A stretch of 44,156 nucleotides of DNA from Verrucomicrobiaceae bacterium (GTDB lineage: Bacteria > Verrucomicrobiota > Verrucomicrobiia > Verrucomicrobiales > V1-33): assembly GCA_027486335.1 (NCBI GenBank), contig JAIXPK010000173.1, positions 1-44,156 on the forward strand, given 5' to 3'. Shown piece by piece: positions 23,552 to 31,719 of the stretch (its first letter is position 1; every line of letters starts with the position of its first letter). The position numbers and the translations under genes were made by a program. Under the pieces are notes generated by a model. The model ran no database searches. It was not told the DNA's origin and was given only the letters and a program-made list of their open reading frames with translations.

Positions 23552-24269
23552 TTGTTTGGGCGAGCGGTGTGCTTCAGATGGCGAATTTCGACGGATGTTT
23601 TGTTATTTGGCCGTCAAGAACCGTGGTTTGGCCGGATAATGCCATCGTGGAGAATAGCCGTCAAACCGGGAATGCGGCTGGCGAGTTGGTGGTGCGGCGT
23701 GGGATCGGGGATTGGGGTGATGTGAGTGGAATTGGAGAAGTGAGAAGGGCGTGTTGGGAGGGGGGCTTGTGGGGAGAGGCGCGAGTACGGAGCCTCGCGT
23801 GCCCGGGCTCTTTCGGAGGGGCTGGCAGGCGCACTCCGTGCGCAGAGAGAGCTGTGATTGCTCACAGCAGTCCAGAGCCTGCGGCTGGCTTGTTCGGAGG
23901 GAGGCGGGTTCGGTGGGGCTGGTAGGCGCACTCCGTGCGCAGGGAGAGCTGTAATTCTGACAGCAGTCCAGAGCCTGCGGCTGGCTTGTTCGGAGGGAGG
24001 CTTGTTCGGTGGGCTGGCAGGCGCACTCCGTGCGCAGGGAGAGCTGTAATTCTGACAGCAGTCCAGAGCCTGCGGCTGGCTTGTTCGGAGAGGTCTTGTT
24101 CGGAGGGGCTGGCAGGCGCACTCCGTGCGCAGGGAGAGCTGTGATTGCTCCCAGCAGTACAGAGCCTTCGGCGTGCTTGTTCGGAAAAGGGGCGCGGGTG
24201 GGGGAGTTTGGGGGGGGAGGTGGTTTTGGCGTTGTTTCGGGGATTGGGTGGGGGCAGAGTGGCGGGGAC
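23552..24269. other. Gene-free 718-base repeat block
   Basis: No gene is credible here. The first part (23552-23734) is unstructured; a single GTGAGAA unit lies at 23735-23746; the four-copy tandem array fills 23791-24190. The remaining G-rich stretch (24191-24269) leads into the dehydrogenase start. Open frames across the array encode the same peptide repeatedly and are products of the repeat. Confidence 0.7.
23791..24190 (+). repeat. Four-copy tandem repeat, about 95-base unit (family C)
   Basis: The hairpin GCAC-TCC-GTGC within GCGCACTCCGTGCGC recurs at 23831, 23928, 24023 and 24118, giving spacings of 97, 95 and 95 bases. Each unit continues with CAGGGAGAGCTGT, an AATTCTGACAG or GATTGCTCACAG variant, then AGTCCAGAGCCTGCGGCTGG and CTTGTTCGGAG. 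AGCC-TGC-GGCT makes a second small hairpin. The final unit has diverged (AGTACAGAGCCTTCGG). Units vary by a few bases and indels, so the array is not brand new. Confidence 0.88.
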
Positions 24270-25235
24270 ATGGCTATGAAACGCATTCTTCTTACGACGA
24301 CGAGTTATCAGGACACGCCTGGCGAGCATCATGAGCTGCTGGGTTCGCAGGGGTATGAGATTGTGCGGGAGCGGGGGCCGCTGACGGAGGCGAGGATGCT
24401 GGAGCTGGCGGGGGAGTTTGACGGGTTTCTGTGCGGGGATGATGAACTGACGAAGGCGGTGCTGGAGAAGTCGAGGCCGCGGCTGACGGTGATCAGCAAG
24501 TATGGGATTGGGCTGGACAAGATTGATCTGGGTGCGGCGCAGGAGTTGGGGATACCGGTGTTGTTCACGCCGGGGGTGAATCACACGACGGTGGCGGAGC
24601 ATACGTTCTGTCTGCTGCTGGCGATGGTGAGGCATCTGGTGCCGTCGGCGAATGCGACTCGGGCGGGGCAGTGGAAGCGGATGACGGGGAATGAGCTGTG
24701 GCGGAAGCGGGTGGGGATCATCGGGCTGGGGAGGATCGGGCAGGAGATGATCAAGCGGTGTCGTGGGTTTGACATGGAGGTGCATGCGTTCGGGAATTAC
24801 TGGCCGGCGGAGTTTGCGGCGGAGTACGGGGTGGTGCGGCATCGATCGCTGGAGGCGATGCTGCCGCAGGTGGACATCCTGAGCCTGCACACGATGCTGA
24901 GTCATGAGACGAAGCATCTGATTGATGCGGACAAGCTGGGGAGGTTGCCGGAGGGGGCGTGGCTGGTGAACACGTCGCGCGGGGAGTTGGTGGATGGGGA
25001 GGCGGTACTGGCGGCGTTGAATTCGGGTCGGTTGGCTGGGTATGCGACGGATGTGATGGAGCATGAGCCGCCGCCGGTGGATCATCCGTTGCTGAAGCAT
25101 GAGAAGACGCTGGTGACGCCGCACATCGGGAGTCGGACGTATGAGAGCGTGCCGCGGCAGGCGATGCGGGCGACGCGGAATCTGATCAACTTTTTCAATG
25201 GCGACAGCGACGTGTACGTGGCGACGCGGGATTAA
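24270..25235 (+). CDS. D-2-hydroxyacid dehydrogenase (phosphoglycerate dehydrogenase-like)
   Basis: A 321-residue NAD-dependent dehydrogenase of the D-isomer-specific family. The Rossmann motif is GLGRIG (about 152-157) in VGIIGLGRIGQEM. The catalytic Arg lies in VNTSRGELVD, the Glu in DVMEHEPPPVDHPLL and the His in VTPHIGSRTYESVPRQ. The family reduces 2-oxoacids or oxidises 3-phosphoglycerate, but no ACT or other C-terminal domain follows, so serine synthesis is not certain. The start MAMKRILL was used; a second ATG two codons on is equally possible. The frame upstream runs through the tandem repeats and was rejected. A secreted DUF3616 gene follows 14 bases later. Confidence 0.88.
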   Translation: MAMKRILLTTTSYQDTPGEHHELLGSQGYEIVRERGPLTEARMLELAGEFDGFLCGDDELTKAVLEKSRPRLTVISKYGIGLDKIDLGAAQELGIPVLFTPGVNHTTVAEHTFCLLLAMVRHLVPSANATRAGQWKRMTGNELWRKRVGIIGLGRIGQEMIKRCRGFDMEVHAFGNYWPAEFAAEYGVVRHRSLEAMLPQVDILSLHTMLSHETKHLIDADKLGRLPEGAWLVNTSRGELVDGEAVLAALNSGRLAGYATDVMEHEPPPVDHPLLKHEKTLVTPHIGSRTYESVPRQAMRATRNLINFFNGDSDVYVATRD

Positions 25236-25249
25236 CCGGGGTAATCGAG

Positions 25250-26260
25250 ATGATGAAGACACTGATTTGTGCGGTCGTGCTGGGTGCGGCGGGGATGTAT
25301 TCCGGGTGTGTGGCGGCACCTGGGTGGAAGATTGCGGTGCTGCCTGGGGAGTGGGAGTTCACGGGGTTTGAGAAGGACAAGGATCTGAGTGCGGTGGCGG
25401 CGTGGGATGCGACGCATGTGCTGGTGGCGACGGACGAGACGGTGACGATTCAGCCGGGGGTGATGGATCGAGCGGCGCGGAGGATTACGGCTGGGGCGGC
25501 GCTGGCGTTGCCGGTGGGTGGGGGTGGAGAGAAGGATGAGAAGGAGGAGGCGGACTGCGAGGGATTGGCGGTGATGAGGGAGGAGAAGGCGTATTTTCTG
25601 ACGGGGTCGCATGGGTTAGGGAAGAAGAAGGCGGATTTTCAGGAGGGACGTTGTCAGGTTTTCCGGATTCCGGTGGATCCGGCGACGGGTGAGGCGAGTG
25701 TGCGAGGGATGACGACGGCGAGCCTACTGCCGTGGGCGGCGAAGGATCCTGTGCTGGGGCGTTATGTGCGGCAGCCGCTGCAGTTGAACGGGTTCAATAT
25801 TGAGGGACTGGCGGCGAAGGACGGGAAGCTGTGGTTCGGGTTGCGGGCGCCTAACGAGGGAGGGGATGCGTTTGTGGTGGAGACGAGTCCGGCGGCGTTG
25901 TTTGAGAAGGGCGGTGAGGGGTCGGTGCTGCACCGGATTCCGGTGGGGGCCGGGGTGGGGATCCGGGAGATCGCGGCGTTGCGGGACGGGTTTCTGGTGC
26001 TGACGGGGAATGCGAGTGCGGAGGCGACGAAGAAGCAGCCGAAGACGATGGCTCCGGGGGACGATGTGAGTTTCACGCTGTGGTTCTGGAGGCCTGGGGG
26101 ATTGACGCAGAAGATTGGTGAATTGCCGGAGCCGACGGCGAAGGCGGAGGGATTGCTGGTGCTGGAGGAGACTGCGGATGAGGTGGAGGTGCTGGTGTTG
26201 TTTGACAGTGCGCCGGGAGGAGGACCAAAGGCCTATCGACTGAGCCGACCGAAACCATGA
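25250..26260 (+). CDS. Exported DUF3616-type protein
   Basis: A 336-residue protein with signal peptide MMKTLICAVVLGAAGMYSGC; the Cys20 context makes a lipoprotein possible. The body shows the DUF3616-like pattern: DLSAVAAWDATHVLVATDE, a Glu/Lys-rich insertion, ADCEGLAVMREEKAYFLTGS, then FNIEGLAAKDGKLWFGLRAP and a repeated beta-propeller-like strand pattern. Members are extracellular and of unknown function. It lies between the dehydrogenase and sixA, and the stop overlaps the sixA start (ATGA), implying co-translation. Confidence 0.75.
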   Translation: MMKTLICAVVLGAAGMYSGCVAAPGWKIAVLPGEWEFTGFEKDKDLSAVAAWDATHVLVATDETVTIQPGVMDRAARRITAGAALALPVGGGGEKDEKEEADCEGLAVMREEKAYFLTGSHGLGKKKADFQEGRCQVFRIPVDPATGEASVRGMTTASLLPWAAKDPVLGRYVRQPLQLNGFNIEGLAAKDGKLWFGLRAPNEGGDAFVVETSPAALFEKGGEGSVLHRIPVGAGVGIREIAALRDGFLVLTGNASAEATKKQPKTMAPGDDVSFTLWFWRPGGLTQKIGELPEPTAKAEGLLVLEETADEVEVLVLFDSAPGGGPKAYRLSRPKP

Positions 26261-26781
26261 ATGATGCGAGCATGAAGCGACTGACACTGATTCGGCATGC
26301 GAAGAGCAGCCATGCGAATGCGTGGTTGCGGGATTTTGAGCGGCCGCTGAACGAGCGGGGGCGGCGGGATGCGGTGCTGGTGGGGCGGCATCTGGCGGGA
26401 GATGATGGGTTCCGGCCGACGCGGGTGGTGGTGAGTGCGGCGTTGCGGACGCGGGAGACGGCGGCGGCGCTGGCGGGTGAGGGGGCGTGGAAGCGGGAGT
26501 TGGAGGTGGAGGAAGAGAGAATTTATGAAGCGCCGCTGGAGGCGCTGCTGGAGGTGATTCGGAGCCAGCCGGAAGAGGTGAGGCATTTGTGCATTGTCGG
26601 GCACAATCCGGGGATGGAGATGCTGCTGGAGTGGTGCTGCGAGGAGGAGACTCGGGCGGTGGTGACGGGGGCGGTGTTTCACATTGACCTGCCCGACGGT
26701 CCGTGGGCGGGGTTGCGGGCGTTGGCGGGAGTGCTGGCGGGTTACACGACACCGGCGCTGCTGGGCGGCGGTCCGGATTGA
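26257..26781 (+). CDS. sixA: SixA-type histidine phosphatase
   Basis: A 174-residue small histidine phosphatase. The catalytic RHA motif is LIRHAKSSH (about residues 11-19), with further conserved residues in DFERPLNERGRRDA, VSAALRTRETA and IVGHNPGMEML. E. coli SixA dephosphorylates phosphohistidine proteins (the nitrogen-PTS protein NPr), but many family members act on other substrates. The start overlaps the DUF3616 stop; an alternative ATG (MKRLTLIRH) lies five codons later. The stop codon shares one base with the next ATG (TGATG), so the three genes form a tight unit. Confidence 0.87.
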   Translation: MNDASMKRLTLIRHAKSSHANAWLRDFERPLNERGRRDAVLVGRHLAGDDGFRPTRVVVSAALRTRETAAALAGEGAWKRELEVEEERIYEAPLEALLEVIRSQPEEVRHLCIVGHNPGMEMLLEWCCEEETRAVVTGAVFHIDLPDGPWAGLRALAGVLAGYTTPALLGGGPD

Positions 26782-27470
26782 TGAGTGCGGTGGGTGAGCT
26801 TGAAGTGGAGGCTGGGGGCGTCCGGATGGTGCTGCGGGCGGATCGGAGCCTGTGGTTGCCGGACGTGCGGACGCTGGTGGTTTCGGATCTGCATCTTGGG
26901 AAGGCGGCGGTGTTCCGGCATCATGGGTTGCCGGTTCCGGAGGGGGATACGGAGAGGGATCTGGGGAGGTTGAGTGAGGCGATCGGGAGCTGCGGGGCGG
27001 AGCGATTGGTGATTGCGGGGGATTTTTTTCATGCCCCGGCGGCGCAGTCGGAGGGCGTGCTGGCGGCGGTGCGGTGCTGGCGGGAGCGGCATGGTGGGTT
27101 GGCGGTGCGATTGGTGGTGGGCAATCATGATCGTGGGGCGGCGATGCCGCCGGGGGATCTGGGGTTTGCGGTGAGTGCGCGGGACTGGACGGAGGGAGGG
27201 CTGACGTTTGTGCATGACCCGGAGGAGGCGGTTGGGGAGGGGTATGCGGTGGCTGGGCATGTGCATCCGGTGCTGCGGTTGAAGGGGCGCGGGCGGATGG
27301 GGGCGGGGCCTGCGGTGCCGTGTTTCTGGGTGCGGCGGCGGGTGCTGGTGCTGCCGGGGTTTGGGACGTTCACGGGGGGCGCGGCGGTGCGGCCGGTGGG
27401 TGGCGATCGTGTGTATGCGGTGGCGGACGGAGGGGTGGTGGAAGTGCCGCGGGCACTGGTGCAGGGGTGA
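26781..27470 (+). CDS. PdeM-like metallophosphoesterase
   Basis: A 229-residue calcineurin-like phosphoesterase related to PdeM, the ligase-associated DNA-damage nuclease. Metal motifs are VVSDLHLGKAAVFRHHGLPV (Asp, His), IAGDFFHAP (Asp), VVGNHDRG (Asn, His) and VAGHVHPVLRLKG (His, His). PdeM is usually encoded with a DNA ligase and a helicase, but none is nearby. Instead the gene is coupled to sixA by a TGATG overlap. The ATG MSAVGELEV was chosen over a longer frame. Confidence 0.82.
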   Translation: MSAVGELEVEAGGVRMVLRADRSLWLPDVRTLVVSDLHLGKAAVFRHHGLPVPEGDTERDLGRLSEAIGSCGAERLVIAGDFFHAPAAQSEGVLAAVRCWRERHGGLAVRLVVGNHDRGAAMPPGDLGFAVSARDWTEGGLTFVHDPEEAVGEGYAVAGHVHPVLRLKGRGRMGAGPAVPCFWVRRRVLVLPGFGTFTGGAAVRPVGGDRVYAVADGGVVEVPRALVQG

Positions 27471-27543
27471 CAGCTGAATGCGGGAAGCGGGCAACTCTCC
27501 GCTGGTCATGCGGGCGGCGTGTGTCATGGAGCGGGAAGCAGCA

Positions 27544-28233
27544 ATGAATTCCCAAGATCTTTTCCGTTTTGTTCCCGCCGTGGCCGCCATTGTGATGACG
27601 GTGCCTGCAACTGCGCAGGAGGCAGCACCAGCGAGTGCCGCGCATCCGGCGGCGGCGGTGGTGCGTGACTATCTGAATTTCGTGCTGCAGCGCGAGTGGA
27701 ACAAGAGTGCGGATCTGGTGGAGCCGAAGTCGCTGGAGTCGCTGCAGAAGGATTACATGGAGCGGATCAAGCGAGCGCAGACGATGGATGAGGAGGAGAT
27801 GATGTTCCGGCGGGTGGGGACATCGACGATGGAGGATCTGGTGGCGCTGACGCCGCGGGATTTCTACACGGCCTATCACAAAGGACTGCAGGACCGGATG
27901 CAGATTGACGATGCGGCGCTGGAGCGGGTGAAGAAGAGCCTGCAGCTGAACATTCTGAGCATTGCGGAGGAGGATCCGACGCATGTGCACATTCTGGTGC
28001 GGACGAGGCATGCGAATGACAAAGTGCGGATTGAGAATCTTGAGTTGATATCGCTGATCAAGACGGGGAACCGCTGGCTGGTGGGGTTGAACGAGCAGAT
28101 GCCGAAGATCACGACGCTGGACGGGAAGGGGCAGCCGCTGCCTGAGAAGGCCGAGCCTGCTGCGGCTGCGGTGAAGCCTGCGGTGGCGGCACCGGCGGTG
28201 AAGCCTGCGGTGGTGAAGCCGAAGGGGAAGTGA
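27544..28233 (+). CDS. Exported protein with Ala/Lys/Pro tail, unknown function
   Basis: A 229-residue protein with signal peptide MNSQDLFRFVPAVAAIVMTV followed by PATAQE. The mature part is an alpha/beta domain of about 150 residues (VVRDYLNFVLQREWNKSADL ... ISLIKTGNRWLVGLNEQMP) with a strand-rich end, like the NTF2-like or DUF-type lipid/peptide-binding domains that use a terminal WLV strand. The C-terminal 30 residues are a low-complexity tail of VKPAV units ending KPKGK. The start was placed after discarding 22 unlikely upstream codons. No partner gene is evident. Confidence 0.7.
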   Translation: MNSQDLFRFVPAVAAIVMTVPATAQEAAPASAAHPAAAVVRDYLNFVLQREWNKSADLVEPKSLESLQKDYMERIKRAQTMDEEEMMFRRVGTSTMEDLVALTPRDFYTAYHKGLQDRMQIDDAALERVKKSLQLNILSIAEEDPTHVHILVRTRHANDKVRIENLELISLIKTGNRWLVGLNEQMPKITTLDGKGQPLPEKAEPAAAAVKPAVAAPAVKPAVVKPKGK

Positions 28234-28268
28234 TCGGGGAGACGGATAACTGATATCAGGAGACACAC

Positions 28269-29396
28269 ATGAAGACAGTGAGGATCGGGATTATTGGCGG
28301 CGGCCTGATGGGCCGGGAGATGGCGAGTGCGTTTGCGCGGTGGTGTGCGCTGAAGGATTTGCCGGTGCAGCCGGTGCTGACGGCGGTGGCGGATGTGAAT
28401 CCGGCGGTGCTGGAGTGGTTCCGGGCGTTGCCTGGGGTGGCGCTGACGACGACGGACTATCATGAGATGCTGAGGTCGCCGGAGGTGGACGTGGTGTACG
28501 TGGCGGTACCGCATCATCTGCATGAGCGGGTGTATTGCGATGTGCTGGCGGCGGGTAAGGATTTGTTTGCGGAGAAGCCGTTCGGGATCAATCTGGCGGC
28601 GGCGGAGGCGATTTTTGAGGCGACGCTGAAGAGCGGGGCGTTTGTGCGGTGCAGTTCCGAGTTTCCGTATTTTCCGGGGGCGCAGCGCGTGTTCAAGGCG
28701 GTGGGGGCTGGCGGGATGGGGCGGTTGCTGGAGATCCGGAGCGGGTTTCATCATTCGAGTGATCTGGACCCGACGAAGGTGGCGAACTGGAAGCGGTTCA
28801 GCGGGATCTGTGGTGAGGTGGGGGTGCTGGGGGATCTGGGGATGCACACCCTGCACGTGCCATTGAGGTTAGGGTGGGTGCCGCGGACGGTGTATGCGCA
28901 GCTGCAGAAAGGTTATGCGGAGCGGCCGGACGGGAAGGGCGGGATGGCGGAGTGCGATACGTGGGACAATGCGATGCTGCACACGTGGGTGGAGTCGGGA
29001 GGAGAGGATGTGCCGATGCGGCTGGAGATGAAGCGGATGGCTCCCGGGGCGACGAATTCGTGGTTCATTGAAGTGCTAGGGACGGAGGGTGGGATGTCGT
29101 ATTCGACGGCGGAGCCGAAGACCCTGAAGACGTTCCGGAGGAAGGGCGGGGAGCAGGTGTGGGAGACGGTGTCGCTTGGGTTTGAGATGCCGTTTCCGGC
29201 GATTACGGGCGGGATTTTCGAGCCCGGGTTTCCTGACATCATGCAGCAGATGTGGGCGGCGTACCTGATGGAGCGCGAGGGATTGCTGGGCGAGCGGTTC
29301 GGGTGTGTGACGCCGGAGGAAGCGGTGGCCTCGCACCGGGTGTTTGCGGCGGCATTGGAGTCGCAGCGGGATGGTCGGGTGGTGGCGGTTAAGTGA
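28269..29396 (+). CDS. Gfo/Idh/MocA family oxidoreductase
   Basis: A 375-residue NAD(P)-dependent sugar or inositol oxidoreductase. The N-terminal nucleotide motif is IGIIGGGLMGREMA (residues 6-19); the EKP motif lies in LFAEKPFGIN and the catalytic-type GDLGMHTLHVP (Asp/His) in the second domain. A good ribosome site AGGAG precedes the ATG by 8 bases. The family acts on sugars, inositols or nucleotide-sugars, and the substrate here is not evident. The gap to queD is 13 bases, so the two may be co-transcribed. Confidence 0.87.
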   Translation: MKTVRIGIIGGGLMGREMASAFARWCALKDLPVQPVLTAVADVNPAVLEWFRALPGVALTTTDYHEMLRSPEVDVVYVAVPHHLHERVYCDVLAAGKDLFAEKPFGINLAAAEAIFEATLKSGAFVRCSSEFPYFPGAQRVFKAVGAGGMGRLLEIRSGFHHSSDLDPTKVANWKRFSGICGEVGVLGDLGMHTLHVPLRLGWVPRTVYAQLQKGYAERPDGKGGMAECDTWDNAMLHTWVESGGEDVPMRLEMKRMAPGATNSWFIEVLGTEGGMSYSTAEPKTLKTFRRKGGEQVWETVSLGFEMPFPAITGGIFEPGFPDIMQQMWAAYLMEREGLLGERFGCVTPEEAVASHRVFAAALESQRDGRVVAVK

Positions 29397-29409
29397 AGCG
29401 GAGGGATTT

Positions 29410-29775
29410 ATGCGAGCACGGATTATCAAAGAGTTCACGTTTGAGGCGGCGCAGACCCTGCCGACGCTGCCAGAGGGACACAAGTGCCGGATGATGCACG
29501 GGCACAGCTTCCGTGTGGAGATCACGGTAGAGGGCGAGGTGGATCCGGCGATCGGGTGGGTGTATGATCACTCGCGGATTTCGCGGGCGATGCAGCCATT
29601 GCTGGCGCAACTGGATCACAGTTATGTGAATGACATTCCGGGGCTGGAGGTGCCGACGATTGAGAACATGTGTGCGTGGTTGTGGCGGAAGCTTGAGGTG
29701 GATCTGCCGGGGTTGTGCGAGATTGTGCTGCACGAGACGCCGACGGCGCGGTGTGTGTTCCGCGGGGAGTTCTGA
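29410..29775 (+). CDS. queD: 6-carboxytetrahydropterin synthase (QueD family)
   Basis: A 121-residue protein of the QueD/PTPS family, an early step in queuosine/7-deazaguanine synthesis. HKCRMMHGHSF contains the catalytic Cys26 and zinc ligands His30 and His32; a Tyr-Asp-His segment lies in GWVYDHSRI and the final helix has VLHETPTARCVF. The first zinc ligand, normally His in FEAAH, is Gln15 here (FEAAQTLP). Other QueD-type proteins with this change exist, so the enzyme may be a divergent paralogue rather than defective. It converges with the ATP-grasp-like gene, with 19 bases between the stops. queC/queE are not in the window. Confidence 0.85.
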   Translation: MRARIIKEFTFEAAQTLPTLPEGHKCRMMHGHSFRVEITVEGEVDPAIGWVYDHSRISRAMQPLLAQLDHSYVNDIPGLEVPTIENMCAWLWRKLEVDLPGLCEIVLHETPTARCVFRGEF

Positions 29776-29794
29776 GGGGCGGACGGCGCGGGGC

Positions 29795-31084
29795 TCAGAC
29801 GAACTGGCAGGGGACGAGGATACCGTCCTTCATGCCGTGGATGATTTTTTTGTCAGCGGGGACGATGGTGGCGAGGATGCCGCCGAGGGAGACTGGGCCG
29901 TCTGGAGGAGCGAAGTAGTAGGGGCAGAGGCGGACGCGGCCGCGCATGGTGCGGATGTTGCCGGTGCCTGGTTCGAAGAACGGGTGTTCGACGATGGAGG
30001 CGGGTGCGAATTCCTGGATGATCCATGGGTGATCCGGGAACTGGGTGGAGGCGGTGGCGAGGGATTGGGACCATTCGTCCTGACTGACGTCGTGGCCGAT
30101 GACGACCGAGCGGCTGCCCCATGCGAGCTCGGAGAAGCCGCTGAGTTTGAGGACGAGACGGCGTTGTTTCTGGGAGAAGGCGGCGACGTCGAGCCATGAG
30201 GAGGCGTCGAGGTTAGGGAGGACGGCGTGAGGGGGGAGCGGGGCGGGATCGACGACCCAGCCGAAGGGGATGAGGCGGGCGAGTGCGTCGCGGTTATTGT
30301 CGCGGAGTTCCTGACGCCAGAGATCGCGGAGGGGGCGGCTCCAGAAGAGGGCGAGCCAGAGTTTTTCCTCTAGCCATGGTTTGGGGGGCGCGGAGATGCG
30401 GAGCTGGCCTGCGGCGGCGGCGTCGAGCCACTGTTGCCAGTGGGTGATGGAGGGGAGGTCGAAGAGTTCGAAGAAGCGGTAGAGGTCGCGGCCGCGGGGC
30501 TGGGCGGATTCGGCGGAGACGACGGAGAAGTCCTGGCCGAGCTGGGAGGCGAGCCAGTCCATTTCCGGGCGGTAGTCCGAGGATTCGGAGGAGACGGCGA
30601 TGTCAGCGCCGTTAGGGAAGAGCGAGCGGAAGCCGCGGTGCATGCCGTCGGGGCCGCCTGAGATGTTGGTTGAAGGGAGGAGAGCGGCGTAGGTCTGGTT
30701 GAGCCATGCGGTGAGGCCGATGCCGCCGGGGACGCTGTCGATTTCGGTGAGGCGGAAGCCGTCGTCGGTGAGGAGGAGGTCCGGGCGGATGACGGATGGG
30801 AGTTGCTGACGGAAGGCGGGGAGTCGTGCGGCGTCGAGGAGATCGGGAGGTTTACCGGCGTCGGCGAGGGTGGCGATCCATGAGGGGAGACGACCGGAGC
30901 GGCTACGGAGGTAGATGCTGTCGCAGGCGGCTAGGAAGCGCTGGAGCCGGTGGCCGAGTTTGTGGAGTTGGTCGGCGAGGGCGGCGGGGATGGGGAATGG
31001 TTCCGGGGAGGAGAGCCAGTCTTTGGCTGCGAAGAGGCCGCCGTGGGGTCGTGCGGCGTCGAGAGCGGCTGGGGAGATGGGCAT
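29795..31084 (-). CDS. ATP-grasp-like protein, glutathionylspermidine-synthase-like
   Basis: A 429-residue protein not confidently assigned. RPDLLLTDDGFRLTEIDSVP (about residues 100-119) recalls the pre-ATP-grasp region of glutathionylspermidine synthase-type ligases. Later, RRLVLKLSGF with a Lys, WIIQEF with a Glu, and GGILATIVPADKKI fit ATP-grasp nucleotide- and metal-binding strands. Such ligases join a carboxylate to an amine; no substrate is indicated. The start MPISPAALDA was chosen because the longer frame upstream overlaps ruvA and is Arg/Pro-rich. The gene follows ruvA by 11 bases, at the end of the minus-strand operon. Confidence 0.6.
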   Translation of the reverse strand: MPISPAALDAARPHGGLFAAKDWLSSPEPFPIPAALADQLHKLGHRLQRFLAACDSIYLRSRSGRLPSWIATLADAGKPPDLLDAARLPAFRQQLPSVIRPDLLLTDDGFRLTEIDSVPGGIGLTAWLNQTYAALLPSTNISGGPDGMHRGFRSLFPNGADIAVSSESSDYRPEMDWLASQLGQDFSVVSAESAQPRGRDLYRFFELFDLPSITHWQQWLDAAAAGQLRISAPPKPWLEEKLWLALFWSRPLRDLWRQELRDNNRDALARLIPFGWVVDPAPLPPHAVLPNLDASSWLDVAAFSQKQRRLVLKLSGFSELAWGSRSVVIGHDVSQDEWSQSLATASTQFPDHPWIIQEFAPASIVEHPFFEPGTGNIRTMRGRVRLCPYYFAPPDGPVSLGGILATIVPADKKIIHGMKDGILVPCQFV

Positions 31085-31095
31085 GGGGGCGCGGG

Positions 31096-31713
31096 TCAGG
31101 ACTGACTGAGGAGGCGGAGCGCGGAGCGGAGGAGCGTGCCCTGGTCTGGTTCTTCGGTGGGATGGGAGTCGAGGACGCGTTTGAGGGCTTTCTGGGCTTC
31201 TGGTTGTTTGTAGCCGAGATTGATGAGGGCGAGCATGACGTCGTTGGCGGCGGAGTCGCGGGAGGAGGCTGGCTGGGCTGGGGTGGCGGAGTCTTTCCAT
31301 GCGGCGGTGACGCCGACCTTGTCTTTGAGTTCGAGGATGATGCGTTCGGCGGTTTTTTTGCCGACCCCGCTGATTTTGGAGAGGGCGGCGGCGTCGCTGC
31401 GGACGACGTTGCTTTTGAAGTCGGCGACGCTCATGCCGCTGAGGATGGCGAGGCCCATTTTGGGTCCGACGCCGGTGACGCGCTGCATGAGGAGGCGGAA
31501 GAGATCGCGTTCGTCGTCGGAGGCGAAGCCGTAGAGGGTTTGTTCCTGTTCGCGGACGTGGAAGTGGACGAGGAGTTTGACCGGTTGGCCTGCGGCAGGG
31601 AGTTTGTCGTAGGTGCTGACGGGGATGAAGACCTCGTAGCCGACGCCGGCGACGTCGATGGTGACGCGGTCCGGGAGGCTTTCCGCGAGGTGGCCGCGCA
31701 GGAAGGTGATCAT
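31096..31713 (-). CDS. ruvA: Holliday junction branch migration protein RuvA
   Basis: A 205-residue RuvA, the tetrameric DNA-binding subunit that recognises Holliday junctions and loads RuvB. The OB-fold N-terminus is MITFLRGHLAESLPDRVTID, the helix-hairpin-helix repeats are LLMQRVTGVGPKMGLAIL and LSKISGVGKKTAERII, and the C-terminal RuvB-contact domain ends in LLRSALRLLSQS. Length and order are normal. It is preceded by a metallophosphoesterase gene with a 6-base gap. ruvB and ruvC are not in the window. Confidence 0.95.
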   Translation of the reverse strand: MITFLRGHLAESLPDRVTIDVAGVGYEVFIPVSTYDKLPAAGQPVKLLVHFHVREQEQTLYGFASDDERDLFRLLMQRVTGVGPKMGLAILSGMSVADFKSNVVRSDAAALSKISGVGKKTAERIILELKDKVGVTAAWKDSATPAQPASSRDSAANDVMLALINLGYKQPEAQKALKRVLDSHPTEEPDQGTLLRSALRLLSQS

Positions 31714-31719
31714 GAGGGG

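Noticed and set aside
23862..24144. Repeated short coding frames in the tandem array
   Set aside because: Both strands are open because of the repeat unit; the peptides are copies of the unit and lack start signals.
23791..24190. CRISPR array
   Set aside because: Units of about 95 bases are conserved along their whole length, with no unique spacers and no cas genes.
28249..28258. CTGATATCAG palindrome before the Gfo/Idh gene as an operator
   Set aside because: A 10-bp perfect palindrome, but it overlaps the ribosome site and has no second copy in a regulatory position; chance is likely.
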